A DNA stretch of 64,000 nt from Roseomonas gilardii subsp. gilardii (GTDB lineage: Bacteria > Pseudomonadota > Alphaproteobacteria > Acetobacterales > Acetobacteraceae), in NCBI RefSeq assembly GCF_023078375.1, contig NZ_CP095554.1:1910501-1974500 (forward strand), given 5' to 3'. The notes beneath the pieces are model-generated. The model searched no databases, was not told the origin of the DNA, and worked only from the letters and a program-made list of their open reading frames with translations. Both the position numbers and the translations under genes were made by a program. Below are positions 44,478 to 57,086 of the stretch, one piece after another (the first letter of the stretch is position 1; each line of letters starts with the position of its first letter).

Positions 44478-45869
44478 TCAGCCCATCCAGCCCGCCGGTC
44501 CCCAGAGCAGGGCGGTCAGCACGAGGCCGGTCACGGAAACGATGGTCTGCAGCACCGACCAGGCCCAGACGGTCTGGCCGAGGCGCAGGCCGAAGAATTC
44601 CCGGATCATCCAGAAGCCCGCATCGTTGACGTGGCAGAAGAAGACCGAGCCCGAGCCGATCGCCAGCACCAGCAGGGAGGTCTGCGCCGGGGTCAGGCCG
44701 AAGCCGCCGACCAGCGGGGCCATCAGTCCGGCCACCGCCGTGGTCGCCACCGTGGCGGAGCCGGTTGCCTGGCGCAGGCAGACGGCGATCAGCCAGGCCA
44801 GCAGCACCAGCGGCATGCCGGTGTCCTGCGCGATCTTGCCGAGCGTGCCGGTGATGCCGGCCTCCACCAGCACCTGCTTGAAGCCGCCACCCGCGCCGAT
44901 GGTCAGCAGCAGGATGGCGATGGGCGGCAGGGCGGCGCTCATCACCTTGCCCACCTCTGTGCGCGTGGTGCCGCGCGCCCAGCCCAGGGCGATGGCGGCG
45001 AAAACCACGCTGGTCGCCAGGGCCACGATCGGGGCGCCGACGGCCTCCAGCAGGGTCCGCGCCGCGCCGGGCGCCAGTGCCACCTGCGCCACGGTGCGAC
45101 AAAGCATCAGAGCGACCGGTAGCAGCAGCACCACCAGCGACAGGGTGAAGGAGGGGCGGGAGCCCGGCGTGACCCAGCTCTCGCCATGCTGCTCCTCCTT
45201 CCGTTGCGTCGCGGCCTGCCCGGCCTCCCGCATCGAGGGGATGCGCACGATCACATGGCTGTAGAGCGGCCCGGCCAGGGCCACCGCCGGCAGCGCGACC
45301 AGCAGGCCGAAGCCCAGGGTCAGGCCGAGATCCGCATGGAGCTGCGCGATGCCGATCAGCGGCCCGGGATGAGGTGGCACTAGCGCGTGCAATGTCGTCA
45401 TGCCGGCCAAAGCGGGGATGGCGACCTGCATCACCGGCAGCTTCGTCTTCTGCGCCATGGCGAAGATGATCGGGATCATGATCACCAGCCCGACCTCGAA
45501 GAAGAGCGGCAGGCCGATCAGCATGGCGACCAGGGCCAGCAGCCAGGGCAGGCTGCGCGCCGTGGCGTGCCGCAGCACGCCGTCCACGATGCGGTCGGCC
45601 GCGCCACCGGCGGTGAGCAGCCCGCCCAACATGGCCCCGAGCGCGATCACCACGCCGATATCGCCCAGCACGCCGCCCGCGCCGTGTTCGAAGGCGGGGG
45701 TGAGCCTCTCGATCGGCAGGCCGGTGATCGCGGCGAAGACGCCGGCGCCGAGCATGATGGCGAGGAAGGCAGCGATCCGGCCCCAGGCGATCAGCAGCAC
45801 GATCGCGCCCAGCGCGACGGCGACGGCGATGAGAAGAAGCGTGTCGCCGCTGTTCCAGGCCGTTGTCAT
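44478..45869 (-). CDS. GntP-family gluconate/sugar-acid permease
   Basis: Proton symporter of the GntP family, 463 residues with about 12-14 helices. Clear family segments: FEHGAGGVLGDIGVVIALGA, VGLVIMIPIIFAMAQKTKLP, LHALVPPHPGPLIGIAQLHA, CLRQATGSATVATTAVAGLM, and CHVNDAGFWMIREFFGLRLG. I prefer the ATG at 45869 (GGAGAG six bases upstream) over 45875. The likely substrate is gluconate or a related sugar acid; no kinase or dehydratase is adjacent. Confidence 0.88.
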   Translation of the reverse strand: MTTAWNSGDTLLLIAVAVALGAIVLLIAWGRIAAFLAIMLGAGVFAAITGLPIERLTPAFEHGAGGVLGDIGVVIALGAMLGGLLTAGGAADRIVDGVLRHATARSLPWLLALVAMLIGLPLFFEVGLVIMIPIIFAMAQKTKLPVMQVAIPALAGMTTLHALVPPHPGPLIGIAQLHADLGLTLGFGLLVALPAVALAGPLYSHVIVRIPSMREAGQAATQRKEEQHGESWVTPGSRPSFTLSLVVLLLPVALMLCRTVAQVALAPGAARTLLEAVGAPIVALATSVVFAAIALGWARGTTRTEVGKVMSAALPPIAILLLTIGAGGGFKQVLVEAGITGTLGKIAQDTGMPLVLLAWLIAVCLRQATGSATVATTAVAGLMAPLVGGFGLTPAQTSLLVLAIGSGSVFFCHVNDAGFWMIREFFGLRLGQTVWAWSVLQTIVSVTGLVLTALLWGPAGWMG

Positions 45870-46004
45870 GGGCATCTCTCCACCAGTCCGGGTGGAAGCT
45901 CCCGCAGCCTGGAATCCGTGTCAAAGCAGGGCAGCCATGTGACCGCCCGCGAGACGATCCAGGGGCCGGGGCAGGGGGTGGTGCCCCGCCCCGGCGCGCG
46001 GCCC

Positions 46005-48037
<2,033 letters not shown>

Positions 48038-48046
48038 CATGCGCGC

Positions 48047-48076
48047 ATCAGGGCCACGCGGCGCGATGGCTGTCAA
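48047..48076 (-). promoter_or_regulatory. thiC promoter
   Basis: Consensus TTGACA on the reverse strand (48076-48071), 18 nt, then CCTGAT (48052-48047). Transcription would begin near 48040, just before the riboswitch. The -10 is weak. Confidence 0.45.
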
Positions 48077-48137
48077 CGGGCGAGGCCGGTCTCGCGGCTT
48101 CGTGTGCCTTACCGCGACAGCGCCGTGTGGGGCGCGC

Positions 48138-48434
48138 TCAGGCGGCGACGGCGAGGACGGCCGGGCCGCGCTCCGCGTCGCCCTGCTCGACCTGGAGGTC
48201 CAGCACGCCGACGAGGCGGGCGAGGTCGCCGCGCACGAGGTTCACCATCTCCGCCGGCATGGCCTTCATGCCGAAGGAGAGGCGCAGCGTGCCGCCCTCG
48301 CGATGCGAGGCGAAATGGTCGGGCACGAGGTCGCGCTTGGCGAAGGGCTGCATGGCGCGTGGCAGCAGGCCGGGAGAGGGTTCGGCGAGCAGGCTGAAGC
48401 GGGCGGCGACGGCAAGGGAAAGGAACTCGGACAT
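48138..48434 (-). CDS. small ACT-like domain protein
   Basis: A 98-residue cytosolic protein. The pattern (FLSLAVAARFSLLAEPSPGL, LRLSFGMKAMPAEMVNLVRG, LARLVGVLDLQVEQGD) resembles a single ACT-type alpha/beta domain such as in small regulatory subunits; this is a weak match by eye. GGAGG lies about 11 bases before the ATG at 48434. It precedes the thiC promoter on the same strand but is not in the thiC transcript. Confidence 0.55.
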   Translation of the reverse strand: MSEFLSLAVAARFSLLAEPSPGLLPRAMQPFAKRDLVPDHFASHREGGTLRLSFGMKAMPAEMVNLVRGDLARLVGVLDLQVEQGDAERGPAVLAVAA

Positions 48435-48674
48435 GGCTCTGAGGGCCTCCGGAAAAGCACGGCGAAGAGGGGTGACGGATCAGTGTCCCGGCCGCTCTTC
48501 GCCCGCCTCGGAGGGGAAAACCCTCGGGCGGCGCTCAGGCGACCGGGCGGATAATTCGCCGCGTGGAGGTCCAGACCGTCATGCCGGGAAGCCTAGGCCG
48601 GCCTCCGGGCCGCTGTACAGGCGGTGCGCGCAAATCCGGCGCGGAGCTGGCCTGCGCCGGGAGCATGGCCAGCT

Positions 48675-51223
48675 TCAGGCACTCGCGCCCGCCGCATGCA
48701 TCTGGTCCTCCTCCTGGACCGTCTTGCGCCAGGGGGAGGGGATGACGATGCCCAGCTCCTCGAACCTCGCCTGGATGCGCCGGTTCAGTTCCCGCGCCAC
48801 CGGGGCGCGTTGCGAGGGCTCGGTCTTCAGCCGGGCGCGCAGCACCACGCCGGTCTCCAGCAGCCGCTCCACGCCCATGACGTCCATGTCGTCGCGGATC
48901 GCCGTGCTCCAGCGCGCCTCGCCCCGCATCTCCTTCGCGATCTGGCGCAGCACCTCGGCCACGCGGTCCGTGTCCTCGCCGTAGGAGAGCGAGAATTCCA
49001 GCATGGCGAAGGCGAAGTCGCGGGTCATGTTGGTGACGGAGGTGACGGAGGAGAAGGGGATGATGTGCACCGATCCGTCCACCGCGCGCAGGCGGATGGA
49101 GCGGATCGAGAGCCGCTCCACCACCCCGGTCTGCGGCGGCGTGCCGAGGGTGACGCTGTCGCCCACCGCCACCGCATCCTCCAGCAGCAGGAAGAGGCCG
49201 GTCACCACGTCCTTCACCAGCGTCTGCGAGCCGAAGCCGATGGCGACGCCGACGACCGAGGCGCCGGCGATCAGCGGCGCCACGTTGACGCCGATCTCGC
49301 TCAGCACGTTCAGCACCAGGAAGATCAGGATCACGATCATCAGCGCCGTGCGCATCATCGGCAGCAGGGTGCGCACGCGGGCGGAGCGGGCCGCCTGGCC
49401 TTCGCGGGAGGCCCGGGTGAGCTGGCGCGCGATGGCGCTGTTCGCCACCTCCCAGACCAGGATGGCCACCGCCGTGCTGACGCCGATGGAGCCGAGCGCG
49501 GACAGGATGCGCGAGCCCAGCCGCCCCTGGGTGAACCAGGCGAAGGCGCTGATGCCCCAGGCCTCCATCAGCAGCAGCAGGGCCGCCACGGTCAGCACCG
49601 TGCTCACCAGCCGCCGCAGCAGGGGCGCGTAGCGGTTGGCGCGCAGCTCCAGCCCGGGATAGCGGGCGGCGAAGCCGGCCGGCAGCGCCATGGTGCGGTC
49701 GAGAAGCTGGCGCAGGCCGACATCGAGCCCCTTCGCCGCGCCGAGGATCAGCAGCGTCGCCCCGGTGCCGCGCAGCAGGCGCGAGAAGCCGTCCGGCACA
49801 TCCAGCGCCCAGACGCCCCACAGGGCGATGAGCCAGAGGATCACCACGATGTGCCAGATCTCGGCCAGCCGGTCGCGCAGCGTGCGCAGCGCGGCGCGGG
49901 AGCCGGTGGGCTCCTCGCCGGGCGCCAGCTCCGGGGCGCGCAGCAGCCCGGCCACGACGTGGCGCTTCTGCACCACAACGACAATCAGCATCAACGAGAC
50001 CAGCAGCATGATCAGCCGGATGATGCCGTCATGCACCGCCCAGGGAACGCCGAACTGCAGGCTGGCCTCGGCCAGGGCATAGCCGAAGACCGAGAGCCCC
50101 ACGATGCGCCGCAGCCAGCGGGTGAAATAGGCCGCCGTCTCGTCCGGCATGCGGATCAGCCGCAGATGCGCCGAGGCGGGCGAGAGCAGCATGCGGGAGG
50201 CCATCATGACGGCCCGGCACAGCACATAGGCGTTGTTGACGGTGAGCAGCACCAGCTCCGTGGTGGGCAGGGGATGCACCGCATCCACCATCGGATAGGC
50301 GACCAGCGCGAAGCCCAGAACCGGCAGCAGGTCCAGCATCAGGCGCCCGGCCACGATGGGCACGCGGCGCAGCCAGTTCCAGCGGTCGCCCGGCGCCGGG
50401 GCCATGGCGTCCAGCCTCCGGCGTGGCACGCGCAGCAGGTGATAGACCACGATCTCCGCCAGCACGCCGAGGCCGAAGGTCAGCAGCATCTTCCAGGCGG
50501 CATCGGTGATGCGCACCCGCGCCACCGGGTCGCGCGCCACGCCGGAAGCCCAGGAGGCCACGGCCGGCAGGTCGGCGAGCACCCGGGCCCCTGCCACGAC
50601 CTGCCCCAGCATGTGGCGCAGGCGCTCGGCCGCGCCGCTGGCGATCTGGCCGACCAGGTTGTTCGGCACCACCACGGAGCTGGCCGAGGAACTGGCAGGA
50701 GAACTGGCCGGGACCTCCGCGGCAGGGGCGGCCTCGGCCGGCGCGGGCACGGCCGTTCCTTCCGCGGGCGGGGCGGCGGAGGCGGGGGCGGCGCAACCTG
50801 GCCGGACGCCTCGGCTGGGGCGGGTGCGCCACCCTCGCGCCTGGCCCGCTCGGCGGCGCCCAGCGTTTCCAGGCTGCGGATCAGCTCGTTGCGGCGGGTT
50901 TCGTCGCGCAGCACACCGAGCATGCGCTCGGCCTCGCCTGGGGGCAGGCTGGCGGCGCGGCCCGGGCCGGCGGTCTGGCCGCTGCCATGGGCGGGTGCCG
51001 GGGCGGGTGCCGGGGCGGGGCGCGGTGCCGGGGGAGCCTCGGCGGGCCGGGCCTGAGAAGGAGCCGGGGCGGGTGCCGGGGCGGGGGGCACCGGCTGGGC
51101 CGGCGGCAGGGGCTCGGCCGGCACCATCTGGGCCAGTGCCTGCGATCCGGTCAGGGGCAGGGTCAGCGACAGGCTGGCCAGGAGCAGCAGGGCCAGAAGT
51201 CTGGCAAGGGGGCGGCGGGGCAT
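48675..51223 (-). CDS. MscS-family mechanosensitive channel, frameshifted near the N-terminus
   Basis: Large MscS-like channel, about 850 residues if repaired. The frame from 51223 gives a signal peptide (MPRRPLARLLALLLLASLSL...QALAQ), Pro/Ala-rich linker and helical LRDETRRNELIRSLETLG, then loses coding sense after EASGQVAP. The main frame takes over with VVVPNNLVGQIASGAAERLR, many membrane helices, the pore-like GASVVGVAIGFGSQTLVKDV, and the beta domain LFLLLEDAVAVGDSV, VVERLSIRSIRLRAVDGSVH. One extra C in the coding-strand run at 50784-50788 (or 50770-50773) restores one frame. Otherwise a shorter product without signal peptide would result. Confidence 0.82.
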
Positions 51224-51377
51224 GGTGGCGCCTTGGACCGCGCCGCGCCGCGCCGGTCAATCGGGTCTCGACCAATCGGGGTCTCGGCCGGATGCCGCCG
51301 GGGACACCCGCGCCGACTCTATGCGCATGGGGTCAGGGGGCGTTGCGCTCCGGCCGTTCCGGCACAACTCTGATCGC

Positions 51378-51572
51378 ATGATCACGCTCCTCACCATCCT
51401 GACGGCGATCGCCATGCTGGCCACGCTCGGTGTCCTCTTCGCCGGCATGATCGGCATGGTGGGCGGGGGTGGGAATGGGGAACGGTCCAACCGGCTGATG
51501 CGCTGGCGCGTGGCGCTCCAGGCCCTGGCGCTGGGGCTCTTCGCCCTGCTCCTCCTGCTGACGCGCCACTAG
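51378..51572 (+). CDS. HIG1-domain twin transmembrane protein
   Basis: A 64-residue inner-membrane protein with two helices ([20 protein letters not shown] and [17 protein letters not shown]) joined by a short loop [11 protein letters not shown]. This layout with the SNRLMRWRV turn matches the alphaproteobacterial HIG1 family, related to factors that modulate cytochrome oxidase. The ATG at 51378 starts the first helix. It is monocistronic and upstream of the etf operon. Confidence 0.8.
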   Translation: MITLLTILTAIAMLATLGVLFAGMIGMVGGGGNGERSNRLMRWRVALQALALGLFALLLLLTRH

Positions 51573-51745
51573 GGGCGCGGGACCCCGGCGGGCCACCCCT
51601 GGCAGGCCACCGGGGCGGGCGCGGCGCCTTGCCAGCCTGTAACCCCCCGCCCTATGGTCCGCGGCACCTGGCCCGCCGATGCGCGGGCCGATCCTCCGGC
51701 GGGCACTGGCCCCGTCATCGTCTTCGGGAAACGGCTGGACACACG

Positions 51746-52495
51746 ATGAAGCTGCTTGTGCCCGTGAAGCGGGTGGTGGACTACAACGTCAAGGTGCGGG
51801 TGAAGTCGGACGGGACGGGCGTCGAGACGGCGAACGTCAAGATGTCGATGAACCCGTTCGACGAGATCGCGGTCGAGGAGGCGGTGCGGCTGAAGGAACG
51901 GGGCATCGCGACGGAGATCGTGGCGATCTCGGTCGGCCCCGCCCAGGCGCAGGAGCAGATCCGCACGGCGCTGGCCATGGGGGCCGATCGCGGCATCCTG
52001 GTGGAGCAGGAGGGCGTGGTCGAGCCGCTGGCGGTGGCCAAGATCCTCAAGGCACTGGCGGAGCGCGAGCAGCCGGGGCTGATCGTGATGGGCAAGCAGG
52101 CCATCGACGACGACATGAACGCCACCGGGCAGATGCTGGCGGCGCTGCTGGGCTGGGGCCAGGGCACCTTCGCCTCGAAGGTCGAGGTCGCGGACGGCGT
52201 GGCCAGGGTGACGCGCGAGATCGATGGCGGGCTGGAGACGGTGTCGCTGAAGCTGCCGGCGGTGGTGACGACCGACCTGCGGCTGAACGAGCCGCGCTAT
52301 GCCTCGCTGCCCAACATCATGAAGGCGCGCAAGAAGCCGATCGAGACGGTCAAGCCCGCCGATCTGGGCGTGGATGCGAGCCCGCGGCTGAGCGTGCTGA
52401 AGGTGGAGGAGCCGCCGAAGCGCAAGGCGGGGGTGAAGGTGGGCTCCGTGGCCGAACTGGTCGACAAGCTGCGCAACGAAGCAAAAGTCATTTGA
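51746..52495 (+). CDS. etfB: electron transfer flavoprotein beta subunit
   Basis: ETF small subunit, 249 residues: binds AMP and passes electrons from acyl-CoA and other dehydrogenases to ETF-quinone oxidoreductase. [59 protein letters not shown] and [20 protein letters not shown] are canonical. etfA follows after 16 bp. Confidence 0.96.
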   Translation: MKLLVPVKRVVDYNVKVRVKSDGTGVETANVKMSMNPFDEIAVEEAVRLKERGIATEIVAISVGPAQAQEQIRTALAMGADRGILVEQEGVVEPLAVAKILKALAEREQPGLIVMGKQAIDDDMNATGQMLAALLGWGQGTFASKVEVADGVARVTREIDGGLETVSLKLPAVVTTDLRLNEPRYASLPNIMKARKKPIETVKPADLGVDASPRLSVLKVEEPPKRKAGVKVGSVAELVDKLRNEAKVI

Positions 52496-52511
52496 GCGGG
52501 GGTGATCTGAG

Positions 52512-53450
52512 ATGAGCGTCCTGGTTCTGGCCGATCACGACGGCACCCATGTCAACCAGCCGACCCGCTCCGCCATCGCCGCGGCCCAGAAGTTGGCCAA
52601 GGGGGGGAACGGCGAGGTGCACCTGCTGGTCTCCGGCCCCGCCGCCGTGGCGCAGGCCGCCGCTTCCATCCCGGGCATCGCCAGGGTGCTGCATGCCGAG
52701 GGCGACGGGCACATGCTGGCCGAGCCGCTGGCGGCGCTGCTGGTGGCGCTGGCGCCCGGCTATTCGCACCTGCTGGCGCCCGCGACGGCGGTGGGCAAGA
52801 ACGTGATGCCGCGCGCCGCCGCGCTGCTGGACGTGCAGCCGGTGAGCGACATCTCCGGCGTGGTGGATGCCGACACCTTCGTGAGGCCGATCTATGCGGG
52901 CAATGCGCTGGCGACCGTGAAGTCGGCGGATGCGAAGAAGGTGCTGACGGTGCGCGCCGCCTCCTTCGACCCGGTGCCGGCCGAGGGCGGCTCGGCCCCG
53001 GTGGAGAGCGCGGCGGCGGTGGCCGATCCGGGCGTGTCCTCCTTCCTGGGGGCCGAGATCGCGAAGTCCGAGCGTCCGGAGCTGACGGCGGCGCGGGTGG
53101 TGATCTCGGGCGGCCGGGCCATGGGGTCGGCGGAGAACTTCGCGATCCTGGACAAGCTGGCCGACCGGCTGGGGGCCGCGGTCGGCGCCTCCCGCGCGGC
53201 GGTGGATGCGGGCTATGCCCCCAACGACCACCAGGTGGGCCAGACCGGCAAGATCGTGGCGCCGGAACTCTACATGGCCTTCGGCATCTCCGGTGCGATC
53301 CAGCATCTCGCCGGCATGAAGGACAGCAAGGTGATCGTGGCCGTCAACAAGGACGAGGAGGCGCCGATCTTCCAGGTCGCCGACTACGGCCTCGTCGGCG
53401 ACCTCTTCACCGTCGTCCCCGAACTCACCGCCGCCCTCGACAAGGCCTGA
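52512..53450 (+). CDS. etfA: electron transfer flavoprotein alpha subunit
   Basis: ETF large subunit, 312 residues, holding FAD. The C-terminal FAD domain is intact: [80 protein letters not shown]. It forms an operon with etfB, and a 3-hydroxyacyl-CoA dehydrogenase gene follows, a frequent grouping for beta-oxidation. Confidence 0.96.
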   Translation: MSVLVLADHDGTHVNQPTRSAIAAAQKLAKGGNGEVHLLVSGPAAVAQAAASIPGIARVLHAEGDGHMLAEPLAALLVALAPGYSHLLAPATAVGKNVMPRAAALLDVQPVSDISGVVDADTFVRPIYAGNALATVKSADAKKVLTVRAASFDPVPAEGGSAPVESAAAVADPGVSSFLGAEIAKSERPELTAARVVISGGRAMGSAENFAILDKLADRLGAAVGASRAAVDAGYAPNDHQVGQTGKIVAPELYMAFGISGAIQHLAGMKDSKVIVAVNKDEEAPIFQVADYGLVGDLFTVVPELTAALDKA

Positions 53451-53539
53451 GTGGGGGACCACGACTGCGGAACCCGGGGCGGGGATCGTCCCCCGCGCCC
53501 CGGGTTCGGCCACGACACCATCTGAGGGAGAATGAGGCT

Positions 53540-54415
53540 GTGGAGATCGCTTCCGTCGGCGTGATCGGTGCCGGGCAGATGGGCAACGGCATCGCGCAGG
53601 TCTGCGCCGTGTCCGGCCTCTCCGTGACCCTGGTGGATGTCAGCGAGGCGGCGCTGGAGAAGGCGCGCGCCACCATGGCGAAGAACCTGGACCGGCAGGT
53701 CGCCAAGGGCACGATCCAGGCCGCCGACAAGGAGGCGGCGCTGGGCCGCATCGCCGCAGGCACCGACATAGCGGCGCTGGGCGGCTGCGACATCGTGATC
53801 GAGGCTGCGACCGAGCGCGAGGAGCTGAAGCGGAAGATCTTCGAGGGCCTCTGCCCGAAGCTGAAGCCGGAGGCGATCCTCGCCAGCAACACCAGCAGCA
53901 TCTCCATCACCCGGCTCGCCACCGCGACGGACCGGCCGGGGCGCTTCATCGGCATGCACTTCTTCAACCCGGTGCCGGTGATGAAGCTGGTGGAGGTGAT
54001 CCGCGGCATCGCCACGGAGGAGGCCACCGCGCAGGCGGTGGAGGCCTTGGCGAAGCGCCTCGGAAAGACCACCGCCATGGCGGAGGATTATCCGGGCTTC
54101 ATCGTCAACCGCATCCTGATGCCGATGATCAACGAGGCCATCACCGCGCTGCAGGAAGGGGTGGGCGACGTGGTCTCCATCGACACGGCCATGAAGCTCG
54201 GCACCAACCAGCCGATGGGGCCGCTGGAACTGGCCGATTTCATCGGTCTGGACACCTGCCTCTCGATCATGCGGGTGCTGCATGAGGGGCTGGGCGACAG
54301 CAAGTACCGGCCCGCGCCCCTGCTGGTGAAGTATGTCGATGCCGGCTGGCTGGGCCGGAAGACGGGCAAGGGCTTCTACGACCATTCGGGCGAAGCGCCG
54401 AAGCCTTCGCGGTGA
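53540..54415 (+). CDS. 3-hydroxybutyryl-CoA dehydrogenase
   Basis: NAD-dependent 3-hydroxyacyl-CoA dehydrogenase (Hbd/PaaH type), 291 residues, for short-chain fatty acid or polyhydroxybutyrate metabolism. Rossmann motif [34 protein letters not shown], and the catalytic histidine-glutamate region [20 protein letters not shown]. The C-terminal domain has [17 protein letters not shown] and [14 protein letters not shown]. The start is a GTG with GAGGGAGAATGAGG before it. 89 bp after etfA. Confidence 0.93.
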   Translation: MEIASVGVIGAGQMGNGIAQVCAVSGLSVTLVDVSEAALEKARATMAKNLDRQVAKGTIQAADKEAALGRIAAGTDIAALGGCDIVIEAATEREELKRKIFEGLCPKLKPEAILASNTSSISITRLATATDRPGRFIGMHFFNPVPVMKLVEVIRGIATEEATAQAVEALAKRLGKTTAMAEDYPGFIVNRILMPMINEAITALQEGVGDVVSIDTAMKLGTNQPMGPLELADFIGLDTCLSIMRVLHEGLGDSKYRPAPLLVKYVDAGWLGRKTGKGFYDHSGEAPKPSR

Positions 54416-54433
54416 GGCGCCCCGCGCCGCCTG

Positions 54434-54937
54434 TCAGGCGAAGCTGACCTTCGCGTTCTCGCCATCCTGGGGCGGCCTGCCCGTGGCCATGGCCTTCACA
54501 TAGCCGAAGGCGTGCAGCATCTTCGAGGACGGCGCGTCCCAGTATTCGGCGCCCGCCACCTCCACCGCGATCAGCACCAGCGAGGGGTCCTCCGGCCCTT
54601 CCGGGAACCAGGCGCGCATCCCCTCGCTCCAGAGCGCCTTCTGCTTCGCGGGGTCGGTGAGGCTCCTCGCCTCCCCGGACAGGCTGGCATAGTCCTGCTT
54701 GTCCGGCGCGGCATAGGCGAGCAGCACCCGCGCATCCGCGGCGATCTCCCGCACCACGGGGGAATCCTTGCGGGCGAAGAACCACAGGGTGGTGTCGAAG
54801 CTCTCCTGCTGCGCCCACATCGGCCGCCCCCGGAAATGGCCCTGGGCATCCAGCGTCACCATGGTCGCCACCTTGATGGACCGGATCATCTCCCAGACCT
54901 TGTTCCGGGCATCCTGGTCACTGCGTGTCTCGGCCAT
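54434..54937 (-). CDS. pyridoxamine 5'-phosphate oxidase-like (general stress protein 26) protein
   Basis: Flavin-binding split-barrel protein of 167 residues: IKVATMVTLDAQGHFRGRPM, ARKDSPVVREIAADARVLLA, and SLSGEARSLTDPAKQKALWS. This is the GS26-like subgroup that binds FMN or related cofactors, not the PdxH vitamin enzyme. Cellular role unknown. It converges on the hydroxybutyryl-CoA dehydrogenase gene. Confidence 0.85.
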   Translation of the reverse strand: MAETRSDQDARNKVWEMIRSIKVATMVTLDAQGHFRGRPMWAQQESFDTTLWFFARKDSPVVREIAADARVLLAYAAPDKQDYASLSGEARSLTDPAKQKALWSEGMRAWFPEGPEDPSLVLIAVEVAGAEYWDAPSSKMLHAFGYVKAMATGRPPQDGENAKVSFA

Positions 54938-55004
54938 GCGCGCTCTCCTTGGAAAACCGGATATGCGCGCTAACGCCAGCCCCGGGGCGCGGGTTCCCCC
55001 TCCG

Positions 55005-56900
55005 CTACGGGGTCGCGGTCACCAGGGCGAGGCGCACCCGCCGCCCGCGCGTGTAGTTATAGCCCTCCACGCTTCCGACCTCCTGTGCCCGCAGCCCGGC
55101 CGCGGCCATGGTGGCCTGGAAGGCCAGGGCTTCGCGCGATTCCACCGCCACGACCCGCGTTTCCCCCGCATTCCGCCCGGCCGCCAGGAAGGCCACCGCC
55201 GCCTGCCCGTTCTCCAGCAGCGCGACATGCGTGCCGAGCGAGAAGATGGCGGAGGGCTCGTGGAAGCCGAGCAGCCCCACGCGCTCCGGCGGCAGGCCGC
55301 CGGGGATGCCGCGCCCCGCCTCGGCCACCGCCCGGGCCAGATGCGGCGCCACCCAGGGGGCCTCCAGCCGGGGCAGGGTGGCCTGCATCACCACCCATTG
55401 CAGCGGGATCGACCAGAGCACGGCGGCCATGGCGGCGCGCGGCCAGCCTTGGGCCCAACCCTGGTTCCATCCCTGGGGCCGGGCCACGCCATCCGGTCGT
55501 GAGGCCGGCCGTTCGGGGCGCGGCGGCTGACCGTTCCCGCGCCCGGGCACCGGGGCGCCGGTGAAGGAGGGGGTGCCGGCGAAGGAGCCGGCGGCGGTCG
55601 CGAGGCTGGTGGCATTTCCGGCGGGCGCATGGTCCTCCGCGCCGGCCGTCCCGCCCCGTGCCCCTCCACGGGCATGGTGCAGCACGCGCCAGACCAGCAC
55701 CGCCGCCGCCGGGATGGCGAGCAGGGCGAAGGGGTCCACGCGCCGGTCGGAAAGCCAGAACACCACCGAGGGCGCCACCGCCAGCCCGGCGGCCACCACC
55801 ACCAGGGCGACCCAGCCCAGCCCGGCCAGCCAGCGCGGCGCAGGGCGGCGCAGGGGGTCCATCGCCCAGGCCCCGGCCAGCAGCATCAGCGCCGGAAAGG
55901 CCGGCAGGACGTAGTGCGGCAGCTTGGTCGAGACAGCCTCGAAGACGATCCAGGTCGGCGCTGCCCAGGCGAGCAGGAAGCGCGTGCCCGGTTGCAGCCG
56001 CGCGGCCCAGGCCCCCGCCAGGGCGCGCAGCACCAGGAAGGCGCCGGGGAAGGCGGTCAGGCCGAAGATCAGCAGATAGGTGCCGGGCGGCGCGCCATGC
56101 GCCTCCTCGCCCGAGCCGACCTTGGCCAGCATGTCGTTGCCCACGGCCTCGGAGAAGAAGCGGCCCTGGGTCGCCACGCCGATCGCCACCAGCCAGGGCA
56201 GGCAGAGCAGCAGCATCAGCGGCACGCCCCAGGCGGGGCGCAGCGCCCGCAGCCAGGGCGCACGGCGGTCGGCCACGGCCAGGGTGATGCCGGCCAGCAG
56301 CGGCACCATCGGCCCGATCGGCCCCTTGAGCAGGATGCCCGCCCCCAGCGCCAGCCAGAAGCCGGCGGCCTGCCGGGGCGTGAAGGTGCCGGGGGAGAGA
56401 TAGGCCCGCCCCATCAGCCCCATCGAGGCCGCCACCGTGGCGAGCAGCGCCGCGTCGGTCTTGGCGATATGCACCTCGACGCAGAGCAGGATGCTGGAGG
56501 CCAGCAGCGCCGCGCCGAGGAAGGCCGCGCGCCGCCCGACCAGCGCCCGGCCGAACTGGAAGGTGGCCAGCACCGCCAGCCAGGCCCCCAGGGCGGAGGG
56601 GATGCGATAGGCCCAGATCTTCCCCTGGGCCGGGATGCCCACGGCCTCCAGCGCCGTGACCACGCCGGCCTGGGCCCAGTAGATGCCGACAGGCTTCTTG
56701 TTGCGCTCCTCGTCCTGTACGCGGATGCGCACCCAGTCGCCGCTTTCCACCATCTGGCGGGAGGCCTGGGCGAAGCGGCTTTCGTCCCGGTCGCCGGGCG
56801 GCAGGGTGAAGAAGCCGGGAAGCCAGAGGAGCAGGCAGAGGAGGCTCAGCAACAGCCGGGGCCTCCGCGTGTCCGGCAGCCTGTCGAGGAGATGCTGCAC
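55005..56900 (-). CDS. GT39/ArnT-like membrane glycosyltransferase
   Basis: Polyprenyl-phosphate-dependent glycosyltransferase of the PMT/ArnT class, 631 residues with a dozen helices. The first luminal loop has PPGDRDESRFAQASRQMV, with the catalytic Asp-Glu, and NKKPVGIYWAQAGVV; further on are HIAKTDAALLATVAASMGLM and STKLPHYVLPAFPAL. It would transfer a sugar or aminosugar to lipid A or protein. An unusual Gly/Pro/Ala-rich low-complexity insert of about 75 residues (around 415-490) separates the last helices. The start is a GTG at 56900. Confidence 0.85.
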   Translation of the reverse strand: MQHLLDRLPDTRRPRLLLSLLCLLLWLPGFFTLPPGDRDESRFAQASRQMVESGDWVRIRVQDEERNKKPVGIYWAQAGVVTALEAVGIPAQGKIWAYRIPSALGAWLAVLATFQFGRALVGRRAAFLGAALLASSILLCVEVHIAKTDAALLATVAASMGLMGRAYLSPGTFTPRQAAGFWLALGAGILLKGPIGPMVPLLAGITLAVADRRAPWLRALRPAWGVPLMLLLCLPWLVAIGVATQGRFFSEAVGNDMLAKVGSGEEAHGAPPGTYLLIFGLTAFPGAFLVLRALAGAWAARLQPGTRFLLAWAAPTWIVFEAVSTKLPHYVLPAFPALMLLAGAWAMDPLRRPAPRWLAGLGWVALVVVAAGLAVAPSVVFWLSDRRVDPFALLAIPAAAVLVWRVLHHARGGARGGTAGAEDHAPAGNATSLATAAGSFAGTPSFTGAPVPGRGNGQPPRPERPASRPDGVARPQGWNQGWAQGWPRAAMAAVLWSIPLQWVVMQATLPRLEAPWVAPHLARAVAEAGRGIPGGLPPERVGLLGFHEPSAIFSLGTHVALLENGQAAVAFLAAGRNAGETRVVAVESREALAFQATMAAAGLRAQEVGSVEGYNYTRGRRVRLALVTATP

Positions 56901-57086
56901 CAGTCGATCGATCCCTTGGGGCGGCGGGCTGCCGGAGGCCAGGGCCCGTCCAACGAGGCGAGGTTCTTCCGCGTTCCTGCCCGGGACCGTGCGCGGCGCC
57001 GGGACAGGGACGGGCGCGGGGAAAAACGTCCCGCGGCCCTGCCGCCTCTAGCATGCGCGGCACGGCGGGGACATACGGAGCGTGAC

